From: Cellulomonas aerilata
Lineage (GTDB): Bacteria > Actinomycetota > Actinomycetes > Actinomycetales > Cellulomonadaceae
NCBI RefSeq assembly: GCF_007991755.1
Contig: NZ_BJYY01000010.1
Coordinates: 1-64,000, forward strand
Length of the DNA stretch: 64,000 nucleotides
Reading direction: 5' to 3'
Positions 16,892 through 25,308 of this stretch are shown in pieces. Position 1 is the first letter of the stretch, and each line of letters starts with the position of its first letter. The notes under the pieces are model-generated. The model saw only the letters and a program-made list of their open reading frames with translations. It made no database searches and was not told the origin of the DNA. Made by a program: the position numbers and the translations under genes.

Positions 16892-17559
16892 ACCGCGACC
16901 CGCTCGGCCCGGTCGAGCGCGAGCAGGGTGCGGGCCTGGAGGAGGTACAGGACGGCGGCGAACCAGTACAGCCCGAGTCCCCACCACGCGAACGCCCAGC
17001 CCAGGACGGACGACACCGTCCCGACGGCGCCCGAGGTCTCCGCCAGGAGCAGCAGCGGGAACGCGTACAGCAGCGCGAACGTCGCGGCCTTGCCCGCGAA
17101 GTGCACGGGCAGGGGCCCGTACCGCTGGCGGGCCAGGAACGGCATGAGGCTGACAAGCACCAGGTCCCGGGCGACCAGCGCGACCACGAGCCACAGGGGG
17201 ATGGCCTCGCGCCACACCAGCGCGATCAGCGTGACGAGGATGAACAGCCGGTCCGCCGCGGGGTCCAGGACCTTGCCCAGCCCGGACACCTGGTCGAACT
17301 GGCGGGCGATGAACCCGTCGAGCCAGTCGCTGACCCCCGAGACGGCGAGCACCCCGAGCGCCCAGACGTCGTCGCCCCGCACGATGAGCACGGCGAACAC
17401 GGGCACGAGGGCGAGTCGCAGCAGGCTGATGATGTTCGGGACCGTGACGATGCGGCGGCTGACCTCGTGCTCGCGTGCCACGTGCCCCCCGTCCTCGTCG
17501 ACCGTGCCGGTGGTACCGCTCGTGCCGGTGGTACCGCTCGTGCCGGTGATGCCGCTCAT
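16888..17559 (-). CDS. CDP-alcohol phosphatidyltransferase family protein
   Basis: A 223-aa multipass membrane enzyme. The full CDP-alcohol phosphatidyltransferase signature D-x2-DG-x2-AR-x8-G-x3-D-x3-D is present, from SDWLDGFIARQFDQVSG to LDPAADR, so the metal- and CDP-binding site is intact. The family transfers a phosphatidyl group from CDP-diacylglycerol to an alcohol; by position it matches the mycobacterial pgsA2 gene upstream of Rv1823-Rv1825, but the acceptor is not certain. The first 19 residues are a repeated GTSGTT sequence encoded by an 18-bp tandem repeat. A GTG at 17481 (VAREHEV) is an alternative start that would skip it. A minus-strand -10-like TAGGAT lies at 17634-17629. Confidence 0.9.
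   Translation of the reverse strand: MSGITGTSGTTGTSGTTGTVDEDGGHVAREHEVSRRIVTVPNIISLLRLALVPVFAVLIVRGDDVWALGVLAVSGVSDWLDGFIARQFDQVSGLGKVLDPAADRLFILVTLIALVWREAIPLWLVVALVARDLVLVSLMPFLARQRYGPLPVHFAGKAATFALLYAFPLLLLAETSGAVGTVSSVLGWAFAWWGLGLYWFAAVLYLLQARTLLALDRAERVAV
17504..17557. repeat. three tandem 18-bp repeats in a 5' coding end
   Basis: The units 17504-17521, 17522-17539 and 17540-17557 (GTGCCGGTGGTACCGCTC) are identical except for two changes in the third. Read on the minus strand they encode repeated Gly/Thr/Ser at the start of the phosphatidyltransferase. Because 18 is a multiple of 3, changes in copy number would keep the frame. Confidence 0.85.
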
Positions 17560-17714
17560 GCCGCTGCCTGCCCTCCGGCCGCCCGCCGGGGCCCGTCCTC
17601 CCCGCCCTGCCCCCCACCTGCTCCGCCGATCCTAGGGGGTGGCACCGTGGCCGAGGTGCGCCGCACCGCGCCCGGTCGTACGGTCGGCTGATCCACCGAG
17701 AAGGGAGTCACCCC

Positions 17715-17888
17715 ATGGGGCTGGACGACAAGCTGGGCAATGCCGCACAGGATGCCGCGGGCAAGGCCAAGGAAGCTCTCGGCACGGGCACGGGCGACCC
17801 GGCCCTCCGCGCGGAGGGCAAGGACGACCAGGCCTCTGCGGACCTGAAGCAGGCCGGCGAGAAGGTCAAGGACGCCTTCAAGCACTGA
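17715..17888 (+). CDS. CsbD-family stress protein
   Basis: A 57-aa highly charged protein (MGLDDKLGNAAQDAAGKAKE, then ALRAEGKDDQASADLKQAGEKVKDAF). The repeated G(K/N)xxxxAGKxKE pattern and size are those of CsbD/YjbJ proteins, abundant general-stress proteins of unknown mechanism. An AGGGAG site lies 7 nt upstream of the ATG. A hairpin followed by T-rich sequence lies just downstream. Confidence 0.85.
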   Translation: MGLDDKLGNAAQDAAGKAKEALGTGTGDPALRAEGKDDQASADLKQAGEKVKDAFKH

Positions 17889-17899
17889 GCCGATCGGCG

Positions 17900-17939
17900 G
17901 GGGTGGCACCGGGCGCGGCGATCGCCCCGGTGTCACCCC
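17900..17939 (+). terminator. intrinsic terminator of csbD-like gene
   Basis: The arm at 17900-17915 (GGGGTGGCACCGGGCG) pairs with 17923-17939 with one mismatch and one bulge, loop 7 nt, followed by TTCGTTGT. It starts 12 bp after the stop codon, and also faces the RNB gene ending at 18040. Confidence 0.7.
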
Positions 17940-18039
17940 TTCGTTGTCCCCCCTCGGATGCGCCGACCCGCGAGGCAGCGGACTGCTCCGCCGGCCCGGC
18001 AGGCACCCACGGGGAACCCAGCCGGCACTCAGCGGCAGA

Positions 18040-19488
18040 TCAGGCGCCGTCCCAGGCGAACCGCACGCTGCGGGTGTCGAGGTCGGCCTCCACCAGCCGC
18101 ACCAGCACCGGCCGCCCGATCGGCAGCGGCGGGCCGTCGCACCCGGCGACCACCGGTGGCTGGGCCAGCTGCACCGTCTTCTCGGTCAGCGCGGCCGCCT
18201 CCCAATCCCGGCCGACGTGCGGCGCCAGCACGGAGGCCTCGACGAGGTCCGTGCAGGCGCGGTCCACCGCGGAGCCCCGGGACGCGCCGGCCGCCATCTG
18301 GGCCCCGAGCCCGTCCAGGCCGTCCAGCACCCACCCCGGGACGGCGGCCCCTGCGGTCGCGGCAAGGCACACCTCGAGCCCGAAGCGGTCGACCAGGCGC
18401 CGCAGCGGCGCGGTCACGTGCGCGTACGGAGCGGCGATCGCCGCGTGCTCGACGACCGTGGGCGGCGCCCCGTGGAACGTGGTCCACGCCGCGCCGCGGA
18501 ACAGGCCCGTCGCGGCGACGAGGAACGCCGCCGTCTCGGTGCGCCCGTGGTCGAGCGACGCCAGGACGTCGCCGTAGGCGGTGCCCTCCGGCCACGGGAC
18601 GCCGAGGGCCAGCGCCCGGCGACGCAGGTGCTCCAGGCTCTCGGCGTCGGCCGCCGGCATGGTGCGCAGGACGCCGACGCCGGCGTCCAGCATCATCCGG
18701 GCGGCCACCATCCCGGTGAGCAGGGAGATCTGCGCGTTGTGGTCCTCGACCGGCAGCGAGACGCGCATCTCCAGCGCCCAGCCGTCGCCGTCGGGCACGA
18801 CCTCCTGCTCGGGCCGCGGGAGCGAGACGCCCCCGCGGGCCCGCTCGAGCGCCGAGCGGGCCGTGCCCACCTCGGCGAGCAGCACCGGGAGCGAGTCACG
18901 GTCCGCGGGCCCGGCGGAGTCCAGCGCGCGCTGGACCGCGGGGTAGTCGAGCTGCTCGCGGCTGCGGACGCTCGCGCGCCGCACGTCGGCGGACACCACC
19001 TCGCCGGACGCGTCCAGGTCGACCGTCCACACGACCGCGGGCCGCACCCCGTCGGGCAGCAGCGAGGCGGCGCCCTCGGACAGCACGGTCGGGTGCAACG
19101 GGATCCGGCGGTCCGGGCAGTACACCGTCTCCCCGCGACGGCGCGCCTCGGCGTCGACCGCGCCGCCCGGCCGGACGAAGGCGGCCACGTCGGCGATGGC
19201 GTACCGGACCCGGTACCCGCCGCCGGGGCGGCGCTCGAGGTGGACCGCCTGGTCGAGGTCGGTGGAGCCCGGCGGGTCGATGGTCACGAACGGCACGTCG
19301 AGCAGGTCCGCGCGCGCTCCGGCGACCCCGAGCCGCGCGTCGTCCGGGCCCCGGCGGGCCGCCTCGGCGGCCTCCGCCTCGACGTCGGCCGGGAACTCCT
19401 CGGCGACGTCGAGCTCGACCCGGATCGCGGCGAAACGCCCGGCGAGCGAGGGGTCCTCGGCAGGGACCAGCAGGCGGGGGCGGATCAC
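18040..19488 (-). CDS. RNB-domain exoribonuclease (RNase II/R family)
   Basis: A 482-aa 3'-5' exoribonuclease. The catalytic RNB domain starts with VTIDPPGSTDLDQAVHLE, holding the metal-binding aspartates, and continues with YAIADVAAFVRPGG and GETVYCPDRRIPLHP. A compact C-terminal S1-like segment closes the protein (LPIGRPVLVRLVEADLDTRSVRFAWDGA). It is shorter than RNase R and lacks N-terminal cold-shock domains, matching the compact RNB proteins common in actinobacteria. The start is GTG at 19488; it ends facing the csbD-like gene and its terminator. Confidence 0.93.
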   Translation of the reverse strand: MIRPRLLVPAEDPSLAGRFAAIRVELDVAEEFPADVEAEAAEAARRGPDDARLGVAGARADLLDVPFVTIDPPGSTDLDQAVHLERRPGGGYRVRYAIADVAAFVRPGGAVDAEARRRGETVYCPDRRIPLHPTVLSEGAASLLPDGVRPAVVWTVDLDASGEVVSADVRRASVRSREQLDYPAVQRALDSAGPADRDSLPVLLAEVGTARSALERARGGVSLPRPEQEVVPDGDGWALEMRVSLPVEDHNAQISLLTGMVAARMMLDAGVGVLRTMPAADAESLEHLRRRALALGVPWPEGTAYGDVLASLDHGRTETAAFLVAATGLFRGAAWTTFHGAPPTVVEHAAIAAPYAHVTAPLRRLVDRFGLEVCLAATAGAAVPGWVLDGLDGLGAQMAAGASRGSAVDRACTDLVEASVLAPHVGRDWEAAALTEKTVQLAQPPVVAGCDGPPLPIGRPVLVRLVEADLDTRSVRFAWDGA

Positions 19489-19508
19489 CGCCTCACCCTA
19501 GGGGCACG

Positions 19509-20558
19509 TCACGGGCGCAGCAGGGACTTGACCGCCCGGCGCTCGTCCATGGCCGCGTAGGCCTTCGCGACCTCGTCCAGCGGCACCTGCAGGTCGAAGA
19601 CCCGGCCCGGGTCGAGGGTGCCGTCGAGCACCTCCGAGAGCAGCTCCGGCAGGTACGCGCGGACGGGTGCGACGCCGCCGGCGACGTTGAGGTTGCCGGA
19701 GAACATCCGGCCGATCGGCAGCTCGGGACCACCGGCCGGGACGCCGACGTACCCGACGAACCCGCCGGGGCGGGTGACGTCCAGCGCCTGCTCCATCGAC
19801 TCGCGCGTGCCCACGCACTCCAGCACCGCGTCGGCGCCGACGCCGTCGACGAGGTCCATCACCGCGGCGGCACCCTCCGCGCCGCGCTCGGCGACGACGT
19901 CGGTGGCGCCGAACTCCCGGGCCAGCGCCTGGCGGTCCGCGTGCCGGGACATCGCGATGATCCGGCCGGCGCCGAGCCGGCGGGAGGCGAGCACCGCGCA
20001 CAGCCCGACGGCGCCGTCGCCGACGACGACGACGGTTGACCCGGCGCCGACCCGCGCGGAGATGGCGGCGTGGTGGCCGGTGCCCATCACGTCGGCGAGG
20101 GTCAGCAGGCTCGGGACCATCGCGTCGTCCGGCATGCCGGGGGTCGCGACCAGGTTCGCGTCGGCGAACGGGGTGCGCACGTACTCCCCCTGGGCGCCGT
20201 CGACCAGCAGGCCGTCCTTGTCCTGGGCGCCCCACGCGGCACCGCGCACGCACGACGTCCAGATGCCGTGCCGGCAGTGCGCGCAGTCGCCGTCGCCGAG
20301 GGCGAACGGGGCGACGACGAAGTCCCCGGGGCGCACGCGGGTGACCTCGGACCCGACCTCCTCGACCACGCCGACCAGCTCGTGCCCGACCCGTCGCGGC
20401 TCGCCGGTGGGACGGACGCCGCGGTAGCCCCACAGGTCCGAGCCGCACACGCAGGCCGCCACGACGCGCACCACCGCATCCGTGGGGCGCTGCACGACGG
20501 GGTCGGGGACGTCCTCGAGGCGGACGTCGTGGGGACCGTGGAGGAGGGTGGCACGCAT
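19509..20558 (-). CDS. zinc-dependent alcohol dehydrogenase (MDR family)
   Basis: A 349-aa medium-chain dehydrogenase/reductase. Catalytic zinc ligands are present in VCGSDLWGYRG and GHELVG. The structural zinc lobe is incomplete: DCAHCRHGIWTSC keeps three of the usual four cysteines (the first is Gly). The Rossmann motif VVVVGDGAVGLCAV binds NAD(P). Substrate specificity cannot be read. It is 20 bp from the RNB gene downstream and is divergent from the CoA-binding gene across an array of 11-bp repeats. Confidence 0.9.
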   Translation of the reverse strand: MRATLLHGPHDVRLEDVPDPVVQRPTDAVVRVVAACVCGSDLWGYRGVRPTGEPRRVGHELVGVVEEVGSEVTRVRPGDFVVAPFALGDGDCAHCRHGIWTSCVRGAAWGAQDKDGLLVDGAQGEYVRTPFADANLVATPGMPDDAMVPSLLTLADVMGTGHHAAISARVGAGSTVVVVGDGAVGLCAVLASRRLGAGRIIAMSRHADRQALAREFGATDVVAERGAEGAAAVMDLVDGVGADAVLECVGTRESMEQALDVTRPGGFVGYVGVPAGGPELPIGRMFSGNLNVAGGVAPVRAYLPELLSEVLDGTLDPGRVFDLQVPLDEVAKAYAAMDERRAVKSLLRP

Positions 20559-20628
20559 CGCGCCAGGCTAAGGCGGGTACCCGATCGGCGCCCGTGCGGA
20601 GGCCAGGGGGGGGCGCCCGACCCGTCCG

Positions 20629-20672
20629 CGACCGGCCCACGACCGGCCCACGACCGGTCGCCGACCGGTCGT
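20629..20672. repeat. four 11-bp tandem repeats in a divergent promoter region
   Basis: The units CGACCGGCCCA (twice, 20629 and 20640), CGACCGGTCGC (20651) and CGACCGGTCGT (20662) follow one another. Units 3 and 4 contain the palindrome GACCGGTC. The array lies 71 bp upstream of the dehydrogenase start and 28 bp upstream of the CoA-binding gene start. The period is close to one helical turn, so identical half-sites lie on one DNA face. Confidence 0.8.
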
Positions 20673-20699
20673 GCGCGCCCGCTGTGCTTGGCTGGGCGG

Positions 20700-21119
20700 G
20701 TGACCGACCACCAGGACCCGGACGTCGTCCGCCGGCTGCTGACCACGCCCGCACGCTGGGCCGTCGTCGGGCTGTCGACCAACCGTGCCCGCGCGGCGCA
20801 CGGGGTCGCGGCGTTCGTCCAGCGCGACCTGGGGATGACCATCGTGCCCGTGCACCCGTCCGCACCCACCGTGCACGGGGAGCAGGGGTACCGCCGGCTG
20901 GCCGACGTCCCCGGGCAGGTGGACGTGGTGGACGTGTTCGTCAACTCGCGCAACGCCGGCGCCGTGGTCGACGACGCCGTCGCCGCCGGCGCCCGGGCGG
21001 TGTGGCTGCAGCTCGGCGTGGTCGACGAGGCGGCGGCGCGGCGGGCGGCCGACGCAGGGCTGGACGTAATCATGGACACGTGCCCGGTGATCGAGGCGCG
21101 CCGCCTGAGGCTGGCCTGA
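20700..21119 (+). CDS. CoA-binding domain protein (YccU/COG1832-like)
   Basis: A 139-aa single-domain Rossmann protein. It has the CoA-binding pattern: WAVVGLSTNRARAAHGVAAFVQ, IVPVHPSAPTVHGEQGYRRLADVP and a conserved C-terminal DTCPVIEARRL. Members bind CoA or acyl-CoA but their role is unknown. The start is GTG at 20700 with no Shine-Dalgarno. A TTGGCT hexamer lies exactly 6 nt upstream, as in other possibly leaderless genes of this window. Confidence 0.88.
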   Translation: MTDHQDPDVVRRLLTTPARWAVVGLSTNRARAAHGVAAFVQRDLGMTIVPVHPSAPTVHGEQGYRRLADVPGQVDVVDVFVNSRNAGAVVDDAVAAGARAVWLQLGVVDEAAARRAADAGLDVIMDTCPVIEARRLRLA

Positions 21120-21337
21120 CCGCCGGCGCGCCCGCGCGCCCTGCCCTGTGCCGGACGTCACCCCACGTCAGCCCCCGTGCGGCGGTAGGCTGGGGGCCTC
21201 TTCGGAGTCTGTCGTGAATCCCCTCGCGTGTCTGTGCCGGTGCTAGGCCACCGTCGTTGTCTCGGGATGCGACCTGCGGTACGCCCCCTGGCCCCCGTGC
21301 AACCGGCTCCCCATGCGATGGATCGGATCCTTCCTCT

Positions 21338-23206
21338 ATGACTGCTGTCCACGAGACCGTCCTGCCCGCGACCGACGCGCCCTCCACCGAGGCCGCCGTC
21401 GTGGAGGCCCCGGGCGTCGTCTTCGCCGACCTGGGCCTGCCGGCCGCGCTCGAGCGCGCCGTCGCCGATCTCGGCTTCACCGTCCCGTCCGCCATCCAGG
21501 CCGAGGCCATCCCGGCCCTGCTGTCCGGCCGCGACATCACGGGCGTCGCGCAGACCGGCACCGGCAAGACCGCCGCGTTCGGCCTGCCGCTGCTCGCGGC
21601 GCTGCGGCCCGACGTGCACCAGGTGCAGGCGCTCGTCCTGACCCCCACGCGTGAGCTCGCGATGCAGGTCGCCGAGGCGATCGAGACCTTCGCCAAGCAC
21701 CTGCCGGGTGTCGAGGTCGTCGCCGTCTACGGCGGCTCCCCGTTCCTGCCGCAGCAGCGGGCCCTGGCCCGCGGTGCGCAGATCGTCGTCGGCACCCCCG
21801 GGCGGGTCATCGACCACCTCGAGCGCCGGACCCTGCGGCTCGACGACATCAACTTCCTCGTCCTGGACGAGGCCGACGAGATGCTGCGGATGGGCTTCGC
21901 GGAGGACGTCGAGAAGATCTTCGGCGCCGCCCCGGTCGAGCGTCAGGTCGCCCTGTTCTCCGCGACCATGCCGCCCGCCATCCGCCGCGTCGCCAGCCAG
22001 CACCTGCGCAACCCCGTCGAGGTCGCCACGTCGCGCCAGTCCTCGACCGTGACCGGCGTCAAGCAGACCTACGCCGTCGTCCCCTACCGCCACAAGGCGG
22101 GGGCGCTCGCGCGGGTCCTCGCGGTGTCGGACGCCGACGCCGCCATCGTCTTCGTCCGCACCCGCGGCGCGGCGGAGGAGGTCGGCAGCGCGCTGATCGA
22201 GCGCGGCATCTCCGCCGCCTACATCAGCGGCGACGTCGCCCAGGGCGAGCGGGAGAAGATCGTCGACCGCCTGCGCACCGGCGCCGTGGACGTGCTGGTC
22301 GCGACCGACGTCGCCGCGCGCGGCCTCGACGTCGAGCGCATCGGCCTGGTCGTCAACTTCGACGCCCCCAGCGAGCCCGAGACCTACGTGCACCGCATCG
22401 GCCGCACGGGCCGCGCGGGACGCACCGGTGAGGCGCTGACGTTCGTCACGCCCGCCGAGCAGCACCGCCTGCGCCAGATCGAGCGCACCACCCGCACGCC
22501 GCTGGAGGAGATGCGCATCCCCTCCCCCGCCGACGTCTCCGCGCACCGCATCCAGAAGCTGCTCGGCAAGGTCCCCGCCCGCGTGGGCGCCGGTCGCCTC
22601 GAGCTGTACCGCGAGGCCGTCGCCGTGACCCTCGCCCAGCAGCCGGACCTGGACATCGAGGACCTGGTGGCCGCGGTCGCCGCGCTCGCCGTCGGCGACG
22701 AGGGTCCCGGGGCACGTCCCAGCGAGGGCGACGACCTCGACGACGCCCTCAACCGTGCTCGCGTGGGCGCCAAGCGTGCGGAGCGGTCCGACCGCCCGGA
22801 CCGGCCCGAGAACCGCAACGGCCCGCGTGGCGGCGCCCGCCGCACCGAGAACGGCACGATGTACCGCGTCGCCGTCGGCCACAAGGACGGCGCCCAGCCC
22901 GGCGCGATCGTCGGGGCGCTGACCAACGAGGGCGGCCTGACCGGCAAGGACCTCGGCAAGATCGACATCTTCCCGAGCTTCAGCCTGGTCGAGATCGCCA
23001 CCGAGCTCACCCCCGAGGCGTTCGACCGCATCGGCCGCGCCCGGGTCGCCGGCCGCCCGCTGCGGATCCGGCTGGACGAGGGCCCCGGCCCGCGCCACAC
23101 CGGTGCGTCCCGCGTCGGGCACGCCACCACCGGTGTCCACCGCGAGCACCGCAGCCCGGGCGCGGCCGACCGCGGTCCCCGCCAGCACCGCCCCGCCGCG
23201 TACTGA
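21338..23206 (+). CDS. DEAD-box ATP-dependent RNA helicase (DeaD/CsdA-like)
   Basis: A 622-aa helicase. All core motifs are present: Q motif (FADLGLPAALERAV, about 29-58), Walker A AQTGTGKT (71-78), PTRELA, TPGRVIDH, DEADE, SAT, ARGLD and HRIGRTGRAG. The C-terminus has a DbpA-type RNA-binding domain (MYRVAVGHKDGAQPGAIVGA, about 510-585) and a short basic tail. This layout matches DeaD-type proteins that remodel rRNA and mRNA, often in the cold. ATG at 21338 is chosen because conservation begins after it. A -10-like TAGGCT at 21185-21190 implies a leader of about 140 nt, possibly regulatory. Confidence 0.94.
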   Translation: MTAVHETVLPATDAPSTEAAVVEAPGVVFADLGLPAALERAVADLGFTVPSAIQAEAIPALLSGRDITGVAQTGTGKTAAFGLPLLAALRPDVHQVQALVLTPTRELAMQVAEAIETFAKHLPGVEVVAVYGGSPFLPQQRALARGAQIVVGTPGRVIDHLERRTLRLDDINFLVLDEADEMLRMGFAEDVEKIFGAAPVERQVALFSATMPPAIRRVASQHLRNPVEVATSRQSSTVTGVKQTYAVVPYRHKAGALARVLAVSDADAAIVFVRTRGAAEEVGSALIERGISAAYISGDVAQGEREKIVDRLRTGAVDVLVATDVAARGLDVERIGLVVNFDAPSEPETYVHRIGRTGRAGRTGEALTFVTPAEQHRLRQIERTTRTPLEEMRIPSPADVSAHRIQKLLGKVPARVGAGRLELYREAVAVTLAQQPDLDIEDLVAAVAALAVGDEGPGARPSEGDDLDDALNRARVGAKRAERSDRPDRPENRNGPRGGARRTENGTMYRVAVGHKDGAQPGAIVGALTNEGGLTGKDLGKIDIFPSFSLVEIATELTPEAFDRIGRARVAGRPLRIRLDEGPGPRHTGASRVGHATTGVHREHRSPGAADRGPRQHRPAAY

Positions 23207-23212
23207 GCCGCA

Positions 23213-23263
23213 GTCGCACCCGCACCCCGGTCGCACCCGCACCGCGGTCGCACCCGCATCGAG
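23213..23263. repeat. three tandem 17-bp repeats between two genes
   Basis: The units GTCGCACCCGCACCCCG (23213), GTCGCACCCGCACCGCG (23230) and GTCGCACCCGCATCGAG (23247) differ at one to five positions. They fill most of the 77-bp gap between the helicase stop and the SDR start. No hairpin terminator is visible here, so the two genes may be co-transcribed. Confidence 0.85.
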
Positions 23264-23283
23264 GACCTGAGGACCACTCCCCC

Positions 23284-24837
23284 GTGACGACCGACGTCGA
23301 CGACGCCCTGCCCCTCCACCCGGGAGGGCACGGCGACGTGCACGGTGGCAGCTCCACCGACGGCCTGGCGGAGGCCGACCTCGCGCCCGGCGCGATCCGG
23401 GTCGCACCGCAGGACATGGCGGTGTTCCTCCGGGTGGTCGCCGAGCTCTCCGCGCTGCCCGCCGACCACCCGGACAACGCGGTCGCGCGGCGGGCGACGT
23501 CGGCCCTGTTCAAGGCGGTCAAGAAGGACCGGCGCACGGTGCGCCGGGCGACGGTGAGCGCCGCGGACGCCGCCGTCGTGGCGGCCACCGCGACCGGCAG
23601 CCCCGGCCGGATCGACGACGAGACCCGTGGCCTGCCGCTGGTCTCGTCGGCGGCCGGGGCGCTCGCCGGGACGCTGCTGCGGGCACGGCCCTGCTACATC
23701 TGCAAGGAGCTGTACCGCGAGGTCGACGCTTTCTACCATCAGCTGTGCCCGCAGTGCGCCGCGCTCAACCGGGCCAAGCGGGACGCCCGCACCGACCTCA
23801 CCGGCCGGCGCGCGCTGCTGACCGGCGGCCGGGCCAAGATCGGCATGTACATCGCGCTGCGGCTGCTGCGCGACGGTGCCCACACCACGATCACCACGCG
23901 GTTCCCGCGCGACGCCGCCCGCCGGTTCGCCGCGATGCCGGACAGCGCCGACTGGCTGGACCGGCTCGACATCGTGGGCATCGACCTGCGCGACCCGGCG
24001 CAGGTCGTCGCGCTCGCCGACCGCGTCGCCGCGGCCGGACCGCTGGACGTCCTGGTCAACAACGCCGCGCAGACCGTCCGCCGGCTGCCCGGCGCGTACG
24101 GCCCGCTGGCCGACGCCGAGCTCGAGCCGCTCCCGACCGACCGGCCGATGCCCCGCATCACGTCGTTCGGGCACACCAGCGACGCCCATCCGCGCGCGCT
24201 GGCCGGGTCGGTCTCGCAGCTGACCGAGACCGTCGTCCGCGGCGGCGGCCCGGACGTCGCGACCCTCGCGCTCACGGCCGAGGCCGCGTCGCTGGAGCGG
24301 CTCGTGGCCGGCACGTCCATCGACGCCGGCGGCCTCGTGCCGGACGCCGTCGACCACAACAGCTGGGTCGCGACGGTCGAGGACGTCGACCCCCTCGAGC
24401 TGCTCGAGGTCCAGCTGTGCAACCAGACCGCACCGTTCATCCTGGTCAGCCGACTGCGCGCGGCCATGAAGGCGTCGCCGGCGCGGCGCACCCACATCGT
24501 CAACGTCTCCGCGATGGAGGGCGTCTTCTCCCGCGGGTACAAGGGCCCGGGACATCCCCACACGAACATGTCCAAGGCCGCGCTGAACATGCTGACCCGC
24601 ACGAGCGCCGCGGAGATGCTCGCGCAGGACGGCATCCTCATGACCGCCGTCGACACCGGGTGGATCACCGACGAGCGCCCGCACGTCACCAAGGTGCGGC
24701 TGGCCGAGGAGGGCTTCCACGCGCCCCTCGACCTGGTCGACGGCGCTGCCCGGGTCTACGACCCCATCGTGCGCGGCGAGGCGGGCGAGGACGTCCACGG
24801 GGTGTTCCTCAAGGACTACCGCCCGTCCGGCTGGTAG
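23284..24837 (+). CDS. zinc-ribbon SDR-family oxidoreductase, atypical active site
   Basis: A 517-aa protein. Residues 1-130 are not recognised. Residues 137-158 hold two CxxC pairs (CYICKELY, LCPQCAALN; Cys137, 140, 155, 158), a probable zinc ribbon. An SDR Rossmann domain follows: LLTGGRAKIGMY (TGxxxKIG in place of TGxxxGIG), DVLVNNAAQT (the NNAA motif) and NVSAMEG with the catalytic-type Ser. The usual YxxxK is replaced by HTNMSK: Lys431 is kept but Thr427 stands where Tyr is expected. From memory, this PHTNM(A/S)K form recurs in a little-studied SDR family in bacteria and eukaryotes. The start is GTG at 23284 with GAGGACC upstream. Confidence 0.85.
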   Translation: MTTDVDDALPLHPGGHGDVHGGSSTDGLAEADLAPGAIRVAPQDMAVFLRVVAELSALPADHPDNAVARRATSALFKAVKKDRRTVRRATVSAADAAVVAATATGSPGRIDDETRGLPLVSSAAGALAGTLLRARPCYICKELYREVDAFYHQLCPQCAALNRAKRDARTDLTGRRALLTGGRAKIGMYIALRLLRDGAHTTITTRFPRDAARRFAAMPDSADWLDRLDIVGIDLRDPAQVVALADRVAAAGPLDVLVNNAAQTVRRLPGAYGPLADAELEPLPTDRPMPRITSFGHTSDAHPRALAGSVSQLTETVVRGGGPDVATLALTAEAASLERLVAGTSIDAGGLVPDAVDHNSWVATVEDVDPLELLEVQLCNQTAPFILVSRLRAAMKASPARRTHIVNVSAMEGVFSRGYKGPGHPHTNMSKAALNMLTRTSAAEMLAQDGILMTAVDTGWITDERPHVTKVRLAEEGFHAPLDLVDGAARVYDPIVRGEAGEDVHGVFLKDYRPSGW

Positions 24838-24914
24838 GCCGCGCCTCACGGCCCGCGGCGTCCCCGCCGGTCCGGCGAGGCGGCGCCCCCGTGGCCCGCC
24901 CCGTCGCGGGTCGG

Positions 24915-25136
24915 TCAGCGGTCGTTCGGGTCCTCGAACGCCGGGTGCGGGTCACGGGTCTCGGGGTCCGCGCGGGTGTCCGTCGCCGCGGCGGCGTCGC
25001 CCCACGCCTCGTCGAACTCCAGGTCGCCGGCGCCACCGGTGACCGTCGCCGGGTCGGTCGCCGTGGTGGGCCCGGGGCTGGACGCCCACCCGCCCGTCGG
25101 GCCCCCGTCCTGCCGGCCGTGCTCGATGGTCGCCAT
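24915..25136 (-). CDS. small acidic hypothetical protein (73 aa)
   Basis: The product is rich in Gly, Ala, Thr and Asp (MATIEHGRQDGGPTGGWASS..., ending HPAFEDPNDR) and looks disordered. ATG at 25136 follows a GGGGGACGG stretch. Acidic C-terminal DEAWGD and FEDPNDR segments suggest a real short protein rather than noise, but no family is recognised. The gene converges with the SDR gene across 77 bp of GC-rich sequence without a clean hairpin. Confidence 0.5.
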   Translation of the reverse strand: MATIEHGRQDGGPTGGWASSPGPTTATDPATVTGGAGDLEFDEAWGDAAAATDTRADPETRDPHPAFEDPNDR

Positions 25137-25308
25137 GGCACCGTCCCCCGCTCGTCGCCGTCCGTGCGTCGGGTCGAGACTGCTCCTCCGTGCAGGCTCG
25201 GGTCTACCCCCGGCCGGCGCCCGCGCGGGCGTGGCCGGGTCGCCCCCGCGACGACGTGGTCCACGGCGGCCTCTCGCCGCACCGTTCCGGGGCGCGCCAC
25301 GATGGCGC

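Noticed and set aside
20629-20672. Possible CRISPR array (also considered at 17504, 23213 and 27640)
   Set aside because: Units are 11-23 bp and directly contiguous, without variable spacers, and no cas genes are present.
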